DNA of 64,000 bases, from assembly GCA_009767595.1 (NCBI GenBank), contig VSDK01015531.1:349610-413609 (forward strand). The letters are read 5' to 3'. Shown here one piece after another: positions 1 through 12,663 of the stretch; position 1 is the stretch's first letter; each line of letters starts with the position of its first letter. The DNA comes from Symbiodinium kawagutii (taxonomy: Eukaryota; Sar; Dinophyceae; Suessiales; Symbiodiniaceae). Position numbers and translations under genes: made by a program. A model generated the notes under the pieces. The model saw only the letters and a list, made by a program, of their open reading frames with translations. It made no database searches and had not been told where the DNA came from.

Positions 1-1227
1 TCGGCCCAAAAAACTACAGCCTGGGATGAACATTTACTGCGCTGCTTCTGGGTTCAAGGCCTTGCCCTGGCACAGGGGAACTGTTCCTGTGTGAGTACCA
101 ATGAATACCACCCTGGTGTTGTTATGTGATTGGTATTGTCACAGAACAACAATCAGTTGGTGATCATGAAACCATTCCTATGTTACCATGTTACTATGTT
201 ATTTGAGCATATCACAAATCAATTGATGATCGTGAAACTTTTGGAAAGAACATTTTCACCGTTGAATGCATTTACAGACATGACTATTTCATGGCACAGC
301 AGGCATGAAAGTACATCGACAGGTTCGATGGTGCGACAAACATGAAACCACAATAACCTGACAACAGGCTTTTCCATTATGTCGGTTTGAATGTTCAAAG
401 AACTAAACCAAATGAAAACTACCCAACATTGAAACGCACCCCTTGCAAGACCCAACATTGACTTGCAACATCGAATTCCAGCCGAGCATTGCAACCGAAC
501 ATTGAATGGCAAACCATGAAAACCAACATCTAGACCAACATCTAAACTTTAGATCATCTAGACTAACATGCAGCCAAAACTTCGATCCAGAGAAGTTTCC
601 ATCGCAGAAAAGCACCGTCCGCAAAGCGCATCACGTTGCAGTAGCTGATCCTTCAGGCGCTGTCGGAGACATGGTGGGGGAGATCCATAAAAGTGACTGC
701 TTTGATTATATGATAAGGATTGATGATGAACAATGATGGCTAATTAATAGTGAGTAATTAAGAGTGGTTAATGATGAATACTTGATGGATAGTTGATGGT
801 TGATGATGATTTATGATGATTAATGCTTCTCAATGATGATTTCAGGATACCACCATGCAACAAGGTCGCGGTGATTCATGATGATCAATGCCCAACTGTT
901 GATCATGATTTGCAGTGATTTCTGAAACGTCAGTGCCAAACATGCTCCCTTCATGGCCTTTCTGGGTGTTCTTTCCAGCACCGGTTTGTTTGATCAGGCT
1001 TTGGTTGGGTCCCTCAGCGCGAAAAGGTTTTCGAAGCATCGTCGGTTGACCCACATGAGTATCCACAAAAGCAAGTAGGTCCGACCGAAAAGCGAGTCCC
1101 CCCGACAAATGATGATTTCCCAAACACAAAATTCTGCCAGTCACATGAATCCGAAGCATTCACCCCTCAGGTCCTGCGTTTCTGGGGAACGATTCGCCCC
1201 TGACTTTCCACTCCTCAGCTCCCACAG

Positions 1228-1312
1228 GTCGCGACTCAGCGCCATGGTGGAAATCCTCGCTGCGATTGGCCTCGGGGCCAAGGACGAAGGGTTCCGGTCG
1301 ATGCTCGCTGAG
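1228..1312 (+). CDS. probable internal exon, unknown gene
   Basis: A CCCACAG acceptor precedes an open stretch reading LSAMVEILAAIGLGAK and then DEGFRSMLAEA. The likely donor is GC (GAG|GCAAGG). G/C content and codon use are clearly higher than in the AT-rich repeats on both sides, which is how real exons stand out in this region. The gene is not recognised. It could be an upstream exon of the multi-exon gene that follows or belong to a separate gene. Confidence 0.4.
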
Positions 1313-2150
1313 GCAAGGGACTTAACTACCTGGTGAATCTATGGGTTGATACAAGGCGGCCAGGGTTCATTGATGGTTAATTGGTGAATTGATGGCGAAT
1401 TTGGGGTCAAATTGTATAGGGGTTTATTGATGTTTGATTGATGGTGAATGCACGTGGTTCATCGTGAATTGATGATTGATTGATGGTCAACAACGGTTTA
1501 CAATGGTCAACAGGTGGTCAACCATTGTTAGTGGTTCAGAATTTGTTGAACATGGGGGATGATAATTGATTTATATAGCACAACAAAAATAAAAGGATTG
1601 TTGGTATGGGATCATTCCCTGGCTATGGCTGTGGATCAACAATCAATACCCTGTACGCCTGGTAAACATCAAATGACCAAACTAGTCAAGCTGTTGGCAT
1701 GCTCGTCTACCCATCGAGTGGTTGGTTAGTTTGAAGTGCATTGCACTGATACCATTATAGCAATGGCGACTCTACTGGTACCAATTTCCCAGGAGATAAC
1801 CATGGTAATACTGAGGTGGATAACCCTTAATTACCATGGCTTCATGTCGTCATTGTTGGGCTTAGAACTGGCATATTGACCATAACAACTAATCTTATCA
1901 GATGCTTTACTGTGGTTAGTAGCCATCTACTCTAATCAACTATGGTTATCCTACCCATTGGGATTGACTGAGATATAACCATGATTATATCTCCGATAGA
2001 ACCCCAAGAATTGTTGGTTTATTGCTATAAACGGTTTATAGTTTGCAGTGGATGATTTGGGGATCCCCTATTCTAAGAAATCACCATATATCCCCCACAA
2101 CCATGGTTATTAGCTCCTCAGTGAGGATGCTTTCACTCCACCTCCCGCAG

Positions 2151-2234
2151 GAGCTCTTCAGTTACAACCGCGAGAGCTACAAATTCGACCAGGACCAGCG
2201 CTTGGAACGAGAGATGTTGCGCTTGGAGATGCAG
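2151..2234 (+). CDS. exon 'a' of uncharacterised dinoflagellate membrane-family gene
   Basis: Twenty-eight codons lie between CCCGCAG and GTGCTG and read ELFSYNRESYKFDQDQ then RLEREMLRLEMQ. The charged, helical NRE-Y-x-x-D...RLE-E composition resembles an abundant dinoflagellate protein family of unknown function. The exon is in phase 0 and joins in frame to the exon at 2688. The likeness to the family is from memory of its general style and was not searched; the splice chain and reading frame are seen directly. Confidence 0.6.
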
Positions 2235-2687
2235 GTGCTGGGGGATGGCAAGCTGCGACGGCAAACAGCTGCTGATGACCGTGACCAAACGTGGTGGTTG
2301 CCATGACAACGGTACAATTACAGTGATATTGTCACGTCAACAAAGACAAATATGGATAATATGGTATAATTATGTAGTAGTATTAGCAATCACAATTAAT
2401 CGCTATGCATCACTGACAGTGACTATTAATCACCATCAACCACTATTAATCACTACCAATGACTATCAATCAATGGGAATCACTATCACTATAACTCACT
2501 ATTAATCACTATCAATCAGTACCACAATACTTAACCACCATTCCTCACCATCATAAACTATTGTGGTAATAATCAATGACTACCATTAATCACTATACTC
2601 ACGACCAAATCAACCAATGACCACCATTAATGGCCATTCTTAGTCATTCATTAACCATCATGATTCACAATCAATGCACCGTTGCAG

Positions 2688-2745
2688 GTGAAGCGTTTCG
2701 AGCTCTTTCGCGAAGACGTGCGCGACCTCGTGGAGCTGACGGTGG
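2688..2745 (+). CDS. exon 'b' of the same gene
   Basis: After GTTGCAG the frame reads VKRFELFREDVRDLVELTVG. The donor G|GTCGTT leaves phase 1, which joins in frame to the acceptor CCCGAG at 3358. The amphipathic FELFREDVRDLVELT segment continues the helix of exon 'a'. The intron between 'a' and 'b' is AATCACTATC/ACCATTAA-type degenerate repeat. Confidence 0.6.
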
Positions 2746-3358
2746 GTCGTTTCCTGGCGCAGCTGTGGGACAACCCAAGGGGGTGAACCATGGGATTTCC
2801 AGCAGGTTTTGTATGTTTTTATTGGGATTGTAGTGGTTAATAACCATATGGGATAACATGGAATCACATGTATAGGTATGTATAGGTTTTATGTATTTTT
2901 ACAGGGATTATAGTAGTTAGCAATAGGGGATAATAACCAGCAACAAGACCAATGTGGTGGTTTCTCAAAATAGGGGACCCCAAAAATGGTTGCGATTCGT
3001 TGCCGTTTTGAATGGTGCGGCTTCGAAGTGGCGCCTATCTGCACCAATCATGCTGTTGAGATTGACGCATCTGAATCTTGGTATTTGAGCACTTGGAACG
3101 AAACATTTGTGTCCATCTTTTGTGTAGACTCTAGATTCCATGGTAAAGATCGTATCCTGGCCCAACTATTGGATACCATCAATATCTGGGTAACACGCGA
3201 GTCACCGTTACAAAGCTTGACGACAAAGCTTTGGGCTTATAACATATAGATTGTCATTATATATGGTCATGACAAAGGATCGTAAACCCTCAGAAACCGT
3301 CACATGATTATATACATGTATCTCATGGTCGCTGGTGCAGAACCTTTGCCCGCCCGAG

Positions 3359-3410
3359 GGATGGATGTCTACCACCTGGTGGGCGCTTTGTTTTTAGAGC
3401 CTCTCGGCGC
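3359..3410 (+). CDS. exon 'c' of the same gene (3' end uncertain)
   Basis: Spliced to the previous exon, the frame reads TVG|MDVYHLVGALFLE, the beginning of a hydrophobic and probably membrane segment. The acceptor is CCCGAG|GG. The donor was not settled, so the right boundary is approximate. A further open stretch (NVLFSTCAVLSLLFTS) follows to about 3480 and may be intronic or alternative. Confidence 0.45.
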
Positions 3411-4195
3411 CATGGGCAAAGCGATGTGGAGAAACGTGCTGTTCTCAACTTGTGCCGTGCTATCACTACTGTTCACAAGTAGATAGCCCAAACACGCATC
3501 ATAAAATGAAATGACTGGTGTAACCATGACTGAGAGCGTGGGGCTCGGTCCAGCATCGAGAGAATCCTTGGTAGTCCGCGCCATGGCAGGTTTTGTGTGA
3601 CCTTTTTTTGCGAAGGCCGTGTGCAGGTGCCACACTGCTGTGGCAGTCTTGGCTCATCACACCCCGGGGCCGTACTGGGAGATCCATATTGATCACAACT
3701 GGAGTGCAGACACCAGCAATCTGTGGTAAATTGGAGGGGAGCTCATGTCCCACTGAGGATTGTCTTTATGGGGTCATGTCATGGGCACGCGGAATCCGGT
3801 CCACTTCAACCGCCAGCTTTGACCGTTTTCAGCACAGCTGATGCTTAGTAAGCAGAAGTGATCTGAGAGGTTGCGTATTTGTAGTCCTCTGTTGGTTTTT
3901 GTCTCCTAAGATCTCCTAAGTATTGACCAACCAGTGGCCACGTTGTTGTCAACTCATGTGGCACCAGTGGTTGTTTCAACAGCTGTGCTCCCGTTGTCGC
4001 AGCGTTCCAAAAGACTGCAAACATCACCTTATACCATACCCACAACCATTTTGGTCAAAGGGCTTGGGCCGCGCCTATAGGGAATGTTTTGGAAAATCAC
4101 TCTGACATACTTTTAAAGCTATGCCCAAACACTGGGCCAACAGCTTGTACCATCAGTATACGGCCAGTGTCTTTCTCGCGTGCCGGAGCACGCAG

Positions 4196-4240
4196 GCGAA
4201 TGCGCCGCCCTTCATACTGGCGCTGTTTCTTCTATCCAAC
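4196..4240 (+). CDS. exon 'd' of the same gene, hydrophobic segment
   Basis: Fifteen codons between ACGCAG and GTTGGG read ANAPPFILALFLLSN. It is short, strongly hydrophobic and preceded by a Pro-Pro turn, consistent with a transmembrane helix that follows exon 'c'. Support comes from splice sites, composition and position only. Confidence 0.45.
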
Positions 4241-5921
4241 GTTGGGATCCAAAGGGTGACAGGGTGGCTATCTGGATTGAGCGTTGTCCAGAGGACTACG
4301 ACTTCACGGATTAACTATGGTTGCTGGTTAAATGTTGATTTTTGGCTGTTTTACCTAAAAAAGATTGCAATTTTCAACTTCCATGGAATCGTTTAATGGA
4401 GGGCGTTGTACCGACAATGCTTCACCTTGGGACATGGGAAGACCGGCATTCAGTCATGGCCCCAGTGCTGCCAAGCAACAGATGTGGCGTGGGATGGGGG
4501 GTTGTGGGACCTGAAAATGCCCTTGAAAGACGAGCAGAATATTTGGCAAAGCACGAGTTGAAACTGGAAAAATCGTAGAAAACACTAGACAAGTGTAAAC
4601 CATAGAAGTGACGAAGTGAATCGTTTGCAAAGCATATGCGCCATATGGAAACCATTAGGAAACCAGGAATATGTCTCACACGTGAAAAAACTGCGATCTG
4701 TACACTAAACTGTCCTGCTGGAGCCTGGGCTCTCAGGGTACCCTGGATTCGCTTTACTTTTTTTCTTGACATCCAGCAGAACTCCCAAGCACGAGCTGTT
4801 TGAGTTGGTCCTTTGTTGGTTTCTTCAAGGCTAGGGTTTCATCATCCGAAGCATGAGGGGAAGCATTCTGGACCTTCATCCACCATTATCATTCATCATA
4901 GATTCACCCTCCTCCATCACCATCAGCTCTCGTCAATGATCATTAAGCATCATCCTCATTGACCACCACCAATCCTCCATCATGTCCATCTTCCAGCTTC
5001 ACTTCCCTGAGGCCTGTGCTTTTGTGTATCTACTCATTGCGGTTTGGCTCAGCACCTTGGCTCTGAACGTCTCGGCTGGACCAACATGATTAGCCCCTCC
5101 CTATCACAACCTATAGTGTAGGCAAGATGCTGATGCAACTGGTGCCTGGCTCTCCGCCAAGTGTGCGAAACATTTTGGGTAAAGCCTGGAACATCATCTC
5201 CGAGTCATTTGTGATGCCGGAGTCCCCCACGAGCTCCGGGGAGTGGCGATGGAGTCTTGGAGCTCGCAAGCGTTCTGAGGTATGCATGCCTCAATCGCTT
5301 CGCACAGTTTCGGGGTACGAGTTGCGTTGGGATGAGAGTTGCGGATGGAGTGGGCTTACGACGAAGCATTGCAGAAATGTTGATTGAAAACTGGTCGGTG
5401 GTTTGATTGACTTGTTTATTCTGCCTACTTTTAAAGATTGTCGGTTGGTTGACCAGTAGTTTTTGGGATGGCTTATGGGCTTATGAGAAACCAGCCGAAA
5501 AAAGGACACACATACACACAGGGAATTCTTTTGTTGTTAGACGATTTGCTATTTGTTGTGAAAACCAGTTGTGTCATGGAACAACTGAGCTGGACCAGTT
5601 GATTCAGATCGCAAGTCTGCAGTCCAGAAACAGGACATGGTCTAACGATCATGGACCACTTTAAGATACATCTTGAGTGATGCTTTGATCATAAGATGAA
5701 CATGATGTACATCCTGGTGAGGACGATACGTACACATCAGGATTATGATCAAACCATGACAAAATAATACAAAATAACTATAAATGACAATTCTCAACCA
5801 GTATTAACCAGGTATCAACCATCATAAGGCATTATAACTTTTCAACCATTAAAAATAAACACATCTCATTTCATTGGTGAGGACCCTGATGGACATCATG
5901 CTTGAAGATGGTCACGCGCAG

Positions 5922-5995
5922 GTTCGGCTGCTCACGCGTTTCGTGCGTTTGCCAATCCCCAGCCCACAGCAGATTGCCTCTTTGAGCACCTTGGC
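5922..5995 (+). CDS. exon 'e' of the same gene
   Basis: The acceptor GCGCAG opens a frame reading VRLLTRFVRLPIPSPQQ then IASLSTLAA. The basic RLLTRFVRLPIPS motif would lie just after the membrane helix. Upstream sequence is C/A-rich (ACCATCATAAGG) and downstream is GATGG-rich, the pattern around most exons in this part of the window. The exact donor is uncertain. Confidence 0.55.
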
Positions 5996-6507
5996 AGCAT
6001 GTGCAGCACTGGCGGCATGGTTGATGGGTGAGAATGGTTCGCTGGGCATGGGGGCTGATGGTGATGAATCAATCTGAATCACGCTTAATAGGGAGTTCAG
6101 TGACACTTTATAGATGATAGTGTGTTCCATCATGTTCTATGATGGGGTTTATAATGGCTACTGGCTACAATGATTGTTCACGATCGGAATTGATGGTGAA
6201 TCGTTGTTGGTGCTGGCTGATCAATCATAGCAATTGCAGCCACCCAGGATTGGCAGATTGATTTGTTGATTGCCAACATTGTTGATCACCAGCTATCGGG
6301 GTGCTTCAATACCAACACATTCCTCAAAATGGGTAACTGAACATTCTAGTTCACATTCATGTGGCAAATGACACGATGATGCATATACAACTAGTATAAA
6401 TCATCAATCCATGACCATGATGGTCCAACTTACTATAGCCTGTGTAACCATAGACGTAAAGACTGGTACAATGTTCATGCAACCATAGAACTCACCATCA
6501 CCACCAC

Positions 6508-6516
6508 CACCACCAG

Positions 6517-6605
<89 letters not shown>

Positions 6606-6632
6606 CCATCAGCAGCATCCCCGTCACCATCG

Positions 6633-6674
<42 letters not shown>

Positions 6675-6681
6675 CCATCAC

Positions 6682-6732
<51 letters not shown>

Positions 6733-6733
6733 G
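6508..6733. repeat. (ATC)n microsatellite
   Basis: About 225 bp of almost pure CAT/ATC trinucleotide, interrupted by CACCATCAGCAGCATCCCCGTC near 6603. Long poly-Asp or poly-Met reading frames on the minus strand are products of this repeat and not genes. Confidence 0.95.
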
Positions 6734-6930
6734 AGCATCCATGGTACCATATTCATTTATCCATAGAAGTCACCATCATCATAATACTTACAGTATAATT
6801 ATCATCAATCATCATAATTGATTATGATCAATCATCACCACACCACCATCATCAATAGAACAGCCACCCATTTTCAATCATCATTCTTGGGTCCATCGGT
6901 TTCTCATCAAGTTGTGCCCACCACGACAAG

Positions 6931-6982
6931 GTCGGCGACTGGCCGACTTTGAGAAGCAGGGCTTGGAGAATGTTTTGAGGCA
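6931..6982 (+). CDS. exon 'f' of the same gene
   Basis: Reads LADFEKQGLENVLR after GACAAG. This is a short acidic/basic helix that would follow the RFVRLPIPS exon. Boundaries are approximate. The call rests on protein-like composition and in-order position. Confidence 0.4.
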
Positions 6983-7704
6983 CGCAGCTGCCTGGCCAGG
7001 GTAACCGTGGTGTCCTACTGGTAGATCTGGTGAGGAATGCTTGAGTGGTTAATGTACATGGGTAATGTTGATCATTGGCTGGAGCATGGTTTGTAAATTA
7101 TTAGTTATCCTGGTTAATGGTGGGTTAGAAATGGTGTATATAAGCTGCAGGTCAATGGAAATTGTCAATAAGCTACTGGTTAATGGTTGGGTCCAAGTGG
7201 TGTATATAAGCTGGCACGGGTTACAACCACGGTGAGTGATGGTTGGCTGATGCTTCCAATGGCTGGGGTTCCCCTTGTTGCTGACCTTGCCGCGGCAGGC
7301 TGCCAGTGTTGCATCAGAGCAATGACTGGATGGCTCCACAGGTGGGGGCAGCCTGGGGATCTGTTGGCTGATGGATCTGCAGGTAAGGGTCGGATCCATA
7401 GAATGTTGCCAAGACCATGAAAAAAAAAATTGGATTGAAGAGTAACATTTTTTCTGCGAAAAACATGTGCCATTCGACGTTTGTCTTTATATTGGCAAAA
7501 CGTTTTGAGATACCCAAACCCTTCCAATCAGTGACCTGTGGCTTCGAACCACCGAAAACCACCCACTTCTCATCAGCTTATCATCTAACCACGACTATGG
7601 TTACTGACCCTTCCAACTCAGGAAAGATGGTCTGGTAATGGTCGGATCTCGGATGATTCCGATGGCCTCAGCTGTAGCAGTTCGCCTCATTCCACCGCAT
7701 GCAG

Positions 7705-7748
7705 GTGGAGTCTGAGAAGGAGAAGGCGGCAGGAGCTGATGGTCAACT
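7705..7748 (+). CDS. possible short exon
   Basis: GCATGCAG precedes VESEKEKAAGADGQLV, a charged 15-16 codon stretch with exon-like composition in repeat-rich surroundings. The gene assignment is only positional. Confidence 0.3.
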
Positions 7749-9223
7749 GGTGGATTTGTCAAGCAGAATCACCACTTGCCCAGATATTTACCTGGTTGGC
7801 GATGATGGACCCATATTTATTCTAGATTTAGATGATTTAGTCATTGTTCTGAATCATTTTGGTTGGTTTATCATTCTTAAGAAGCAAAATTTGGGGCCGT
7901 CATTGATCATTGTTAGCCATGATTGAAATTCATGGATCAACCCGTTGGCCGTGATGAATGGTTTGCAAGAAATTTTGTCGCATCATTGGCCCGGAAGTGT
8001 TTCGGCGCAGCCTTGGTTGTTGTCATCCCCTGTACTGTAGGGATAATGGAAACCAATGACAACCTCCTCTTGTGGATGACCATCGCTCAGCCAGATCAGT
8101 CAGTTGAAACGATGTTGAAGTCAGGGGGACAAGTTGGTGGTGCTTGTTGGCTACTACTGGTTGCTGTCCGGTATCGTACAAGATTCCTGAGTCTTGGCTA
8201 TCATGAACCGCTATGAACATCTGTGAGCCACTATGAATCACCATGATACCATAAACAATCATTTAACCATCATCAAAAATTTTGGTTCATAGTTTATATG
8301 TTCAAATCATTTGATGGTTCTCAACAATGAATCACCGTGATGAACCATTTCAAACCATCCCCGAGCACCGTAAATCCTCAGCAAGCACAGATTCAGCCCA
8401 GGAGAGAGCGCGGGCGCAGCGGTATCCTCCTCGCAGGATGGTGCACCATCCCAAAGTTCGATAGGCGCAGCTGCCAGGGTGGGTGCCATGGCTTACCTTC
8501 TGGTAAACTCACCTGGAGGTGCGCACATGGAAGTGGAAAATCCACCATTTCAAATGGTTTACCTACAAAAAATGTTGGATTTTGGCTTCCAGGTTAGTTC
8601 ATCAGAGGGTATTTGCAATCAGCTTAACGAATCATTAACCAATATGAAACATCATCATGAGCCCCTCAGTAACTCATCGTTGACCATGATCGGTTGACTG
8701 GCAGAACATTGATGGGGCCTGCACATGGATCATTTGCGGGTGGGTCAATACCAGCCATCAACAAGAAAGGTTAGTAGTTCAACCAACAAGTATATAGGAT
8801 ACTAATAATATATGGTTCAACCATAAAGGTTAGTAGTTCAACCAACCAAAGGTCAGTATAGGATGATACCAACTCTATATGGTGAGTTGTGTCAATGTCA
8901 ACCATCCCAAAGCCATGGGTAGTAGTTCACATCCCAACAATTTGACTAATCTGTTCCCTTCTGGATGTGAACAGCTAGGGGTAGCCTCTTGGAAGACAAC
9001 CCTGGAAGTTCAGAAACAATCAATCATTGTCAATGGACAAGCCATTTACATCTGGAGATGGATTTTCCGAAACTGAGTGTACCAGAATTGATTCTTCTTC
9101 CCAGAACATTCTGATGATTGATTTATGTCTGTCAGCACAGTTCCGGGTACCAGTGAACCGGCGTATATCTGGTTGAGGTCGACCATACCAGGCTGAACTT
9201 CACCACCATCACCGCCTCCAGGT

Positions 9224-9360
9224 GGATCGGGCCATGAGAGCAGGGCGCTGCCTGCCGCGCCCAGCAATGGAACCGCAGCTGCCAGCACTGCGGCTGGCGC
9301 TGCACCCGCGTCTTCGGAGGCGATGCTGGAGCCATCTGCCTATGGTCACCCAATGGTCTA
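9224..9360 (+). CDS. possible Ala/Pro-rich linker exon
   Basis: After CGCCTCCAG the G/C-rich segment is open in two frames. The more natural one contains SNGTAAASTAAGAAPASSEA and continues to MLEPSAYGHPMVYRG, a low-complexity linker. Composition contrasts sharply with flanking repeats. The choice of frame is not certain. Confidence 0.35.
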
Positions 9361-10158
9361 CCGGGGATCAGGTGCACAACTAGTGGCAAAACGTGGATGT
9401 AAGATGATCATTGATATTTTTACTCACTCACTCAAGCTATAGACATTTGGTGTTGGTATCCTCCAGTGGTTACAAATCTTGGCACCACCAATGGGGCTCT
9501 GACCATGGAGGCTCTCTGAGAGCTGCAACCACTTTGCCTCCAGTCGAAAACATCCGGATGACCTCAATGAAGCCGGAGAGTTGGGCTAGATCAACCGACC
9601 AAGATCAACCAAGAGTTGATTCCTGAGTCCTTAGTTGGTTGGATATGGATACTTGCCTGGTTGGTTTGTTATGGATGGTTGGTTAGATGGATCTGGTTTG
9701 GTTGGATGGTTGGGGTTTGGGTTTTGATTGTAGTTGTTGAGTTTCAGTTGCTGCCTGGAAACAGCTGGTGCAAGCCTCATCTTTGGCCCAAGGTCTGGCA
9801 GGCTTTCCAGGATTGTCTGATGGCCAACCATAGCATACTGTATCCAAAAAAACTTCTTTGAACCATCAAATATAATTTTAGCCTCCATTCATGAACCATG
9901 ATTAAACATTAAGCATTTCATATCAGTTTGATGACAATTGATTAACAATCATCAGCCATCAGACATACTTAACCATAGATTCATATTGATTAATCGTACT
10001 GTCATAATGCATATAGTCATTGTCAACCACTAGTTAATCATCATTTATAACCATTAGTTAACCATTGACGAAGCTGTTTGCAACACCCACCGCTTTGGTC
10101 ATTCACCGTCCCGTCGAGTGACTGCCCCCCCCCACTGATGGTCTGATGGTGGTTTCAG

Positions 10159-10212
10159 GCACCGCCGGCCGTCTCCGAAGCGGAAGAAGCTGCCAGGCGT
10201 GGCGCCAGCAGG
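10159..10212 (+). CDS. short exon, Ala/Glu-rich
   Basis: Exactly 18 codons (APPAVSEAEEAARRGASR) between a GGTTTCAG acceptor and a GTCCAC donor. Followed by GGTGAATG-rich intron sequence. Unknown function; assigned by order to the plus-strand gene. Confidence 0.45.
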
Positions 10213-11291
10213 GTCCACCAGGGTCCACCAGGGTTAGTGAAATCCAAGCTGCGGTAAGGTTTTCATGGTGAATGAGGGTGAATCAAGGTTAAGAATGGTC
10301 AAAGGTGATCAACTGGTGAAGAGTGGTTAACTACTGTTCAAGACGAACAATGAACGGCTAGTTGGCTGATAGTGGTTAATCTTGGTTGACTATAGTGATT
10401 TTCCTGATGATCAACTGGTGAATCAAGATGATTCACTATTGAAGAATAGTGAAATCTCCCAGCATTGTCTAGTTGGATCTAGTTGGTGGTTTGATGGACT
10501 TTATTGTAACATTTTCCCGTTTGTGTTGAGATGGTTGGTTGATTAAGGAATTTCAGAGGGGTGGTTCAACGACCAGAAGCTGATGAACTGGTGAATGGTT
10601 AGTCGTTGATAAGGGTGAATACTGATGATAAAGCGGGCCGTCAATAAATTATTACACCAGGCTAACCACTAGTAAAATCAGGAATCAGGTCAAACATGAA
10701 CCAGATGAATTATTCTGAATTGCAGTAGCTACTCAGCCAGGTGGTGGATCGATTGATCGAGTTGTTAGAACCGTTCAGCAGTCTGATTATTTATTAACCA
10801 CTGTTCTCATGATGACTAGTGGTGAATCATGGTAAGTAATGGATTGTGACAATGGTCAGTGGTTGATTCGTTGGCTCGTTGATGAAAGGTGGTTACCCAG
10901 CAGATTGTTGGTCCGCGACCAGGAACCATCCTGTGACCCGTTCCATAGAGAAAGCTTTGGCATGGCCGCAATGCCATGGCACGCATCCACAGGGTAACCC
11001 AGCATTTGTGCTGCCCTGGTGGGGATGGGGAGCCTGCCGCTCGCCAGGAGACATTGCTTGGGCAATGGTGAGGCTCTGCGGCTTGAAGTTGAACCTTTAT
11101 ACGTTTACATATGCACATTAAAGTACAATTTATATATACATAAACATGTATGATTATGTATAATTTACATTTGTATAAGCGAGTACAATACATAGAGTTG
11201 AATATCATTGGTATATGCACACCTGATCTCAGGTACTAGATGAACTTACATAAATTGGCGCAGACAGCATGCCCAAAGCTCCGCATCGCAG

Positions 11292-11410
11292 GTGCCCTTC
11301 GGCGGAGAGGAGGCCATGCTGCGTACCGCAGCGATGCCCGGACTCCATGTGCAGCTCTTCCAAGCAGCGCAGCGCAAGCAGCTTGGGCGGTGGGAGCTGC
11401 TGGAGATGGC
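11292..11410 (+). CDS. exon 'g' of the plus-strand gene
   Basis: After CATCGCAG the frame reads VPFGGEEAMLRTAAMPG then LHVQLFQAAQRKQLGRW. It looks like a soluble helical segment that leads into the exon at 12577. The frame stays open to a TGA at 11424-11426, so the true donor is somewhere before that. Downstream sequence is GGTTAATGGTGG-rich intron repeat. Confidence 0.55.
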
Positions 11411-12576
11411 GAAGCTGTTGAAATGATGGGGTAATAAGCAACAATGTATTGGTTAATGGTGGTTGATAGGGGTAAAGAGCATCAATGTGGTAGCTTTATA
11501 TGTAGGGTTAGGATGGGGAATGGTCAAATGCTGGCAAAATGACGATTCTATTATTGATCTCTAGCAGTGAGGATGGCAGCGTTTCAGGAGTTGCTGGGGT
11601 AAAGTAACAAGGAGGTTGACTAACTGGGGGGTTGGTTATGAATCCTGACTTGGCATTGCTGTTCATGGCCTAACCAGTGCCAACTTGGCTGACCACGAGT
11701 GGACTGGACCACCGGACCTTTATTGGGGGCTCAACTCATGGACAAAGGACATCCCCATCAGATTGGACTAGATGTTTGGCCGTAAAGACATCAACTGGGC
11801 AGTACCTACCCTGTCAAACTCACCTGGTTTCTGGACGCCCGGTGGTTTCTGGCGTCCGAAACCAAAAAAAATCACAATGCAAACATGACAATTTCTTGGG
11901 GTTGCATGTTCGTCTCGACACATTCTTTTTGATTTTGTTCCGAAATTTCAATTATGATCTGGAATTCTGTGAACTGGAGCCCCGATTGCATTTGATCATG
12001 CCAAGCCCAGCCTGGCAAGCCTGGTGAATGAACAATTGCGAGCCTGGCACCTTTGTCAAAGCGAAAATGGCGGCAGGCAAAGTGGCAATGCTACGATGCA
12101 TACTGCAGAGTTGGGTCCCAAGACAAATGTTGTGGTCAGGTGGGTGGATTGCTTGGTTGGTTGGCTGACCATTCCGATATCATGTAATTAGGTACCTATG
12201 GATACTAGCCGCTATGCATGAATATTCGGTAATTATCCATGCATACAATCCGCTGGCCTGACTTTTTGGAATCTGTGTTGGCATGTCCCTAGGTCAGTCA
12301 TCATCCCCTCCTACCATCACTAAGTGTCATCAATCATCCCGGAGGCGAGGTGTGATCATAGCAGCCACTTGGATCGCTGGGGTGACTTTCCTGGGATGGT
12401 GAAGCCAGGGTTGGTCCCTGTAGCTGAACGAACCCCTAGGCTATAACCATAAATAGTTCACTATGGGTTACTGGGATGTAACCATAGGTTTGGTTACAAC
12501 CCCAATATCCATGGCTTCATGTTACCAGTCACGATTCACATGGCACATCCCAGTGCCAGGGTGGCAGAAGTCTCAG

Positions 12577-12663
12577 GTGTGCATGGCCTTGGGCGTGAAC
12601 CAGATCTTGCAGGGCCTCACCTACTATGCCATTGCGCCTTGCCACGTCGATGCTGCAGCAGCC
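12577..12663 (+). CDS. exon 'h' of the plus-strand gene, hydrophobic
   Basis: TCTCAG is followed by VCMALGVNQILQGLTYYAIA then PCHVDAAAA. The G-V-N-Q-I-L-Q-x-L-x-Y-Y pattern is typical of a repeated dinoflagellate family and suggests an amphipathic or membrane helix. In-frame sequence continues a little beyond the given end; the donor is uncertain. Confidence 0.55.

Noticed and set aside
6404..6756. Poly-Asp and poly-Met proteins
   Set aside because: Translation of an ATC microsatellite.
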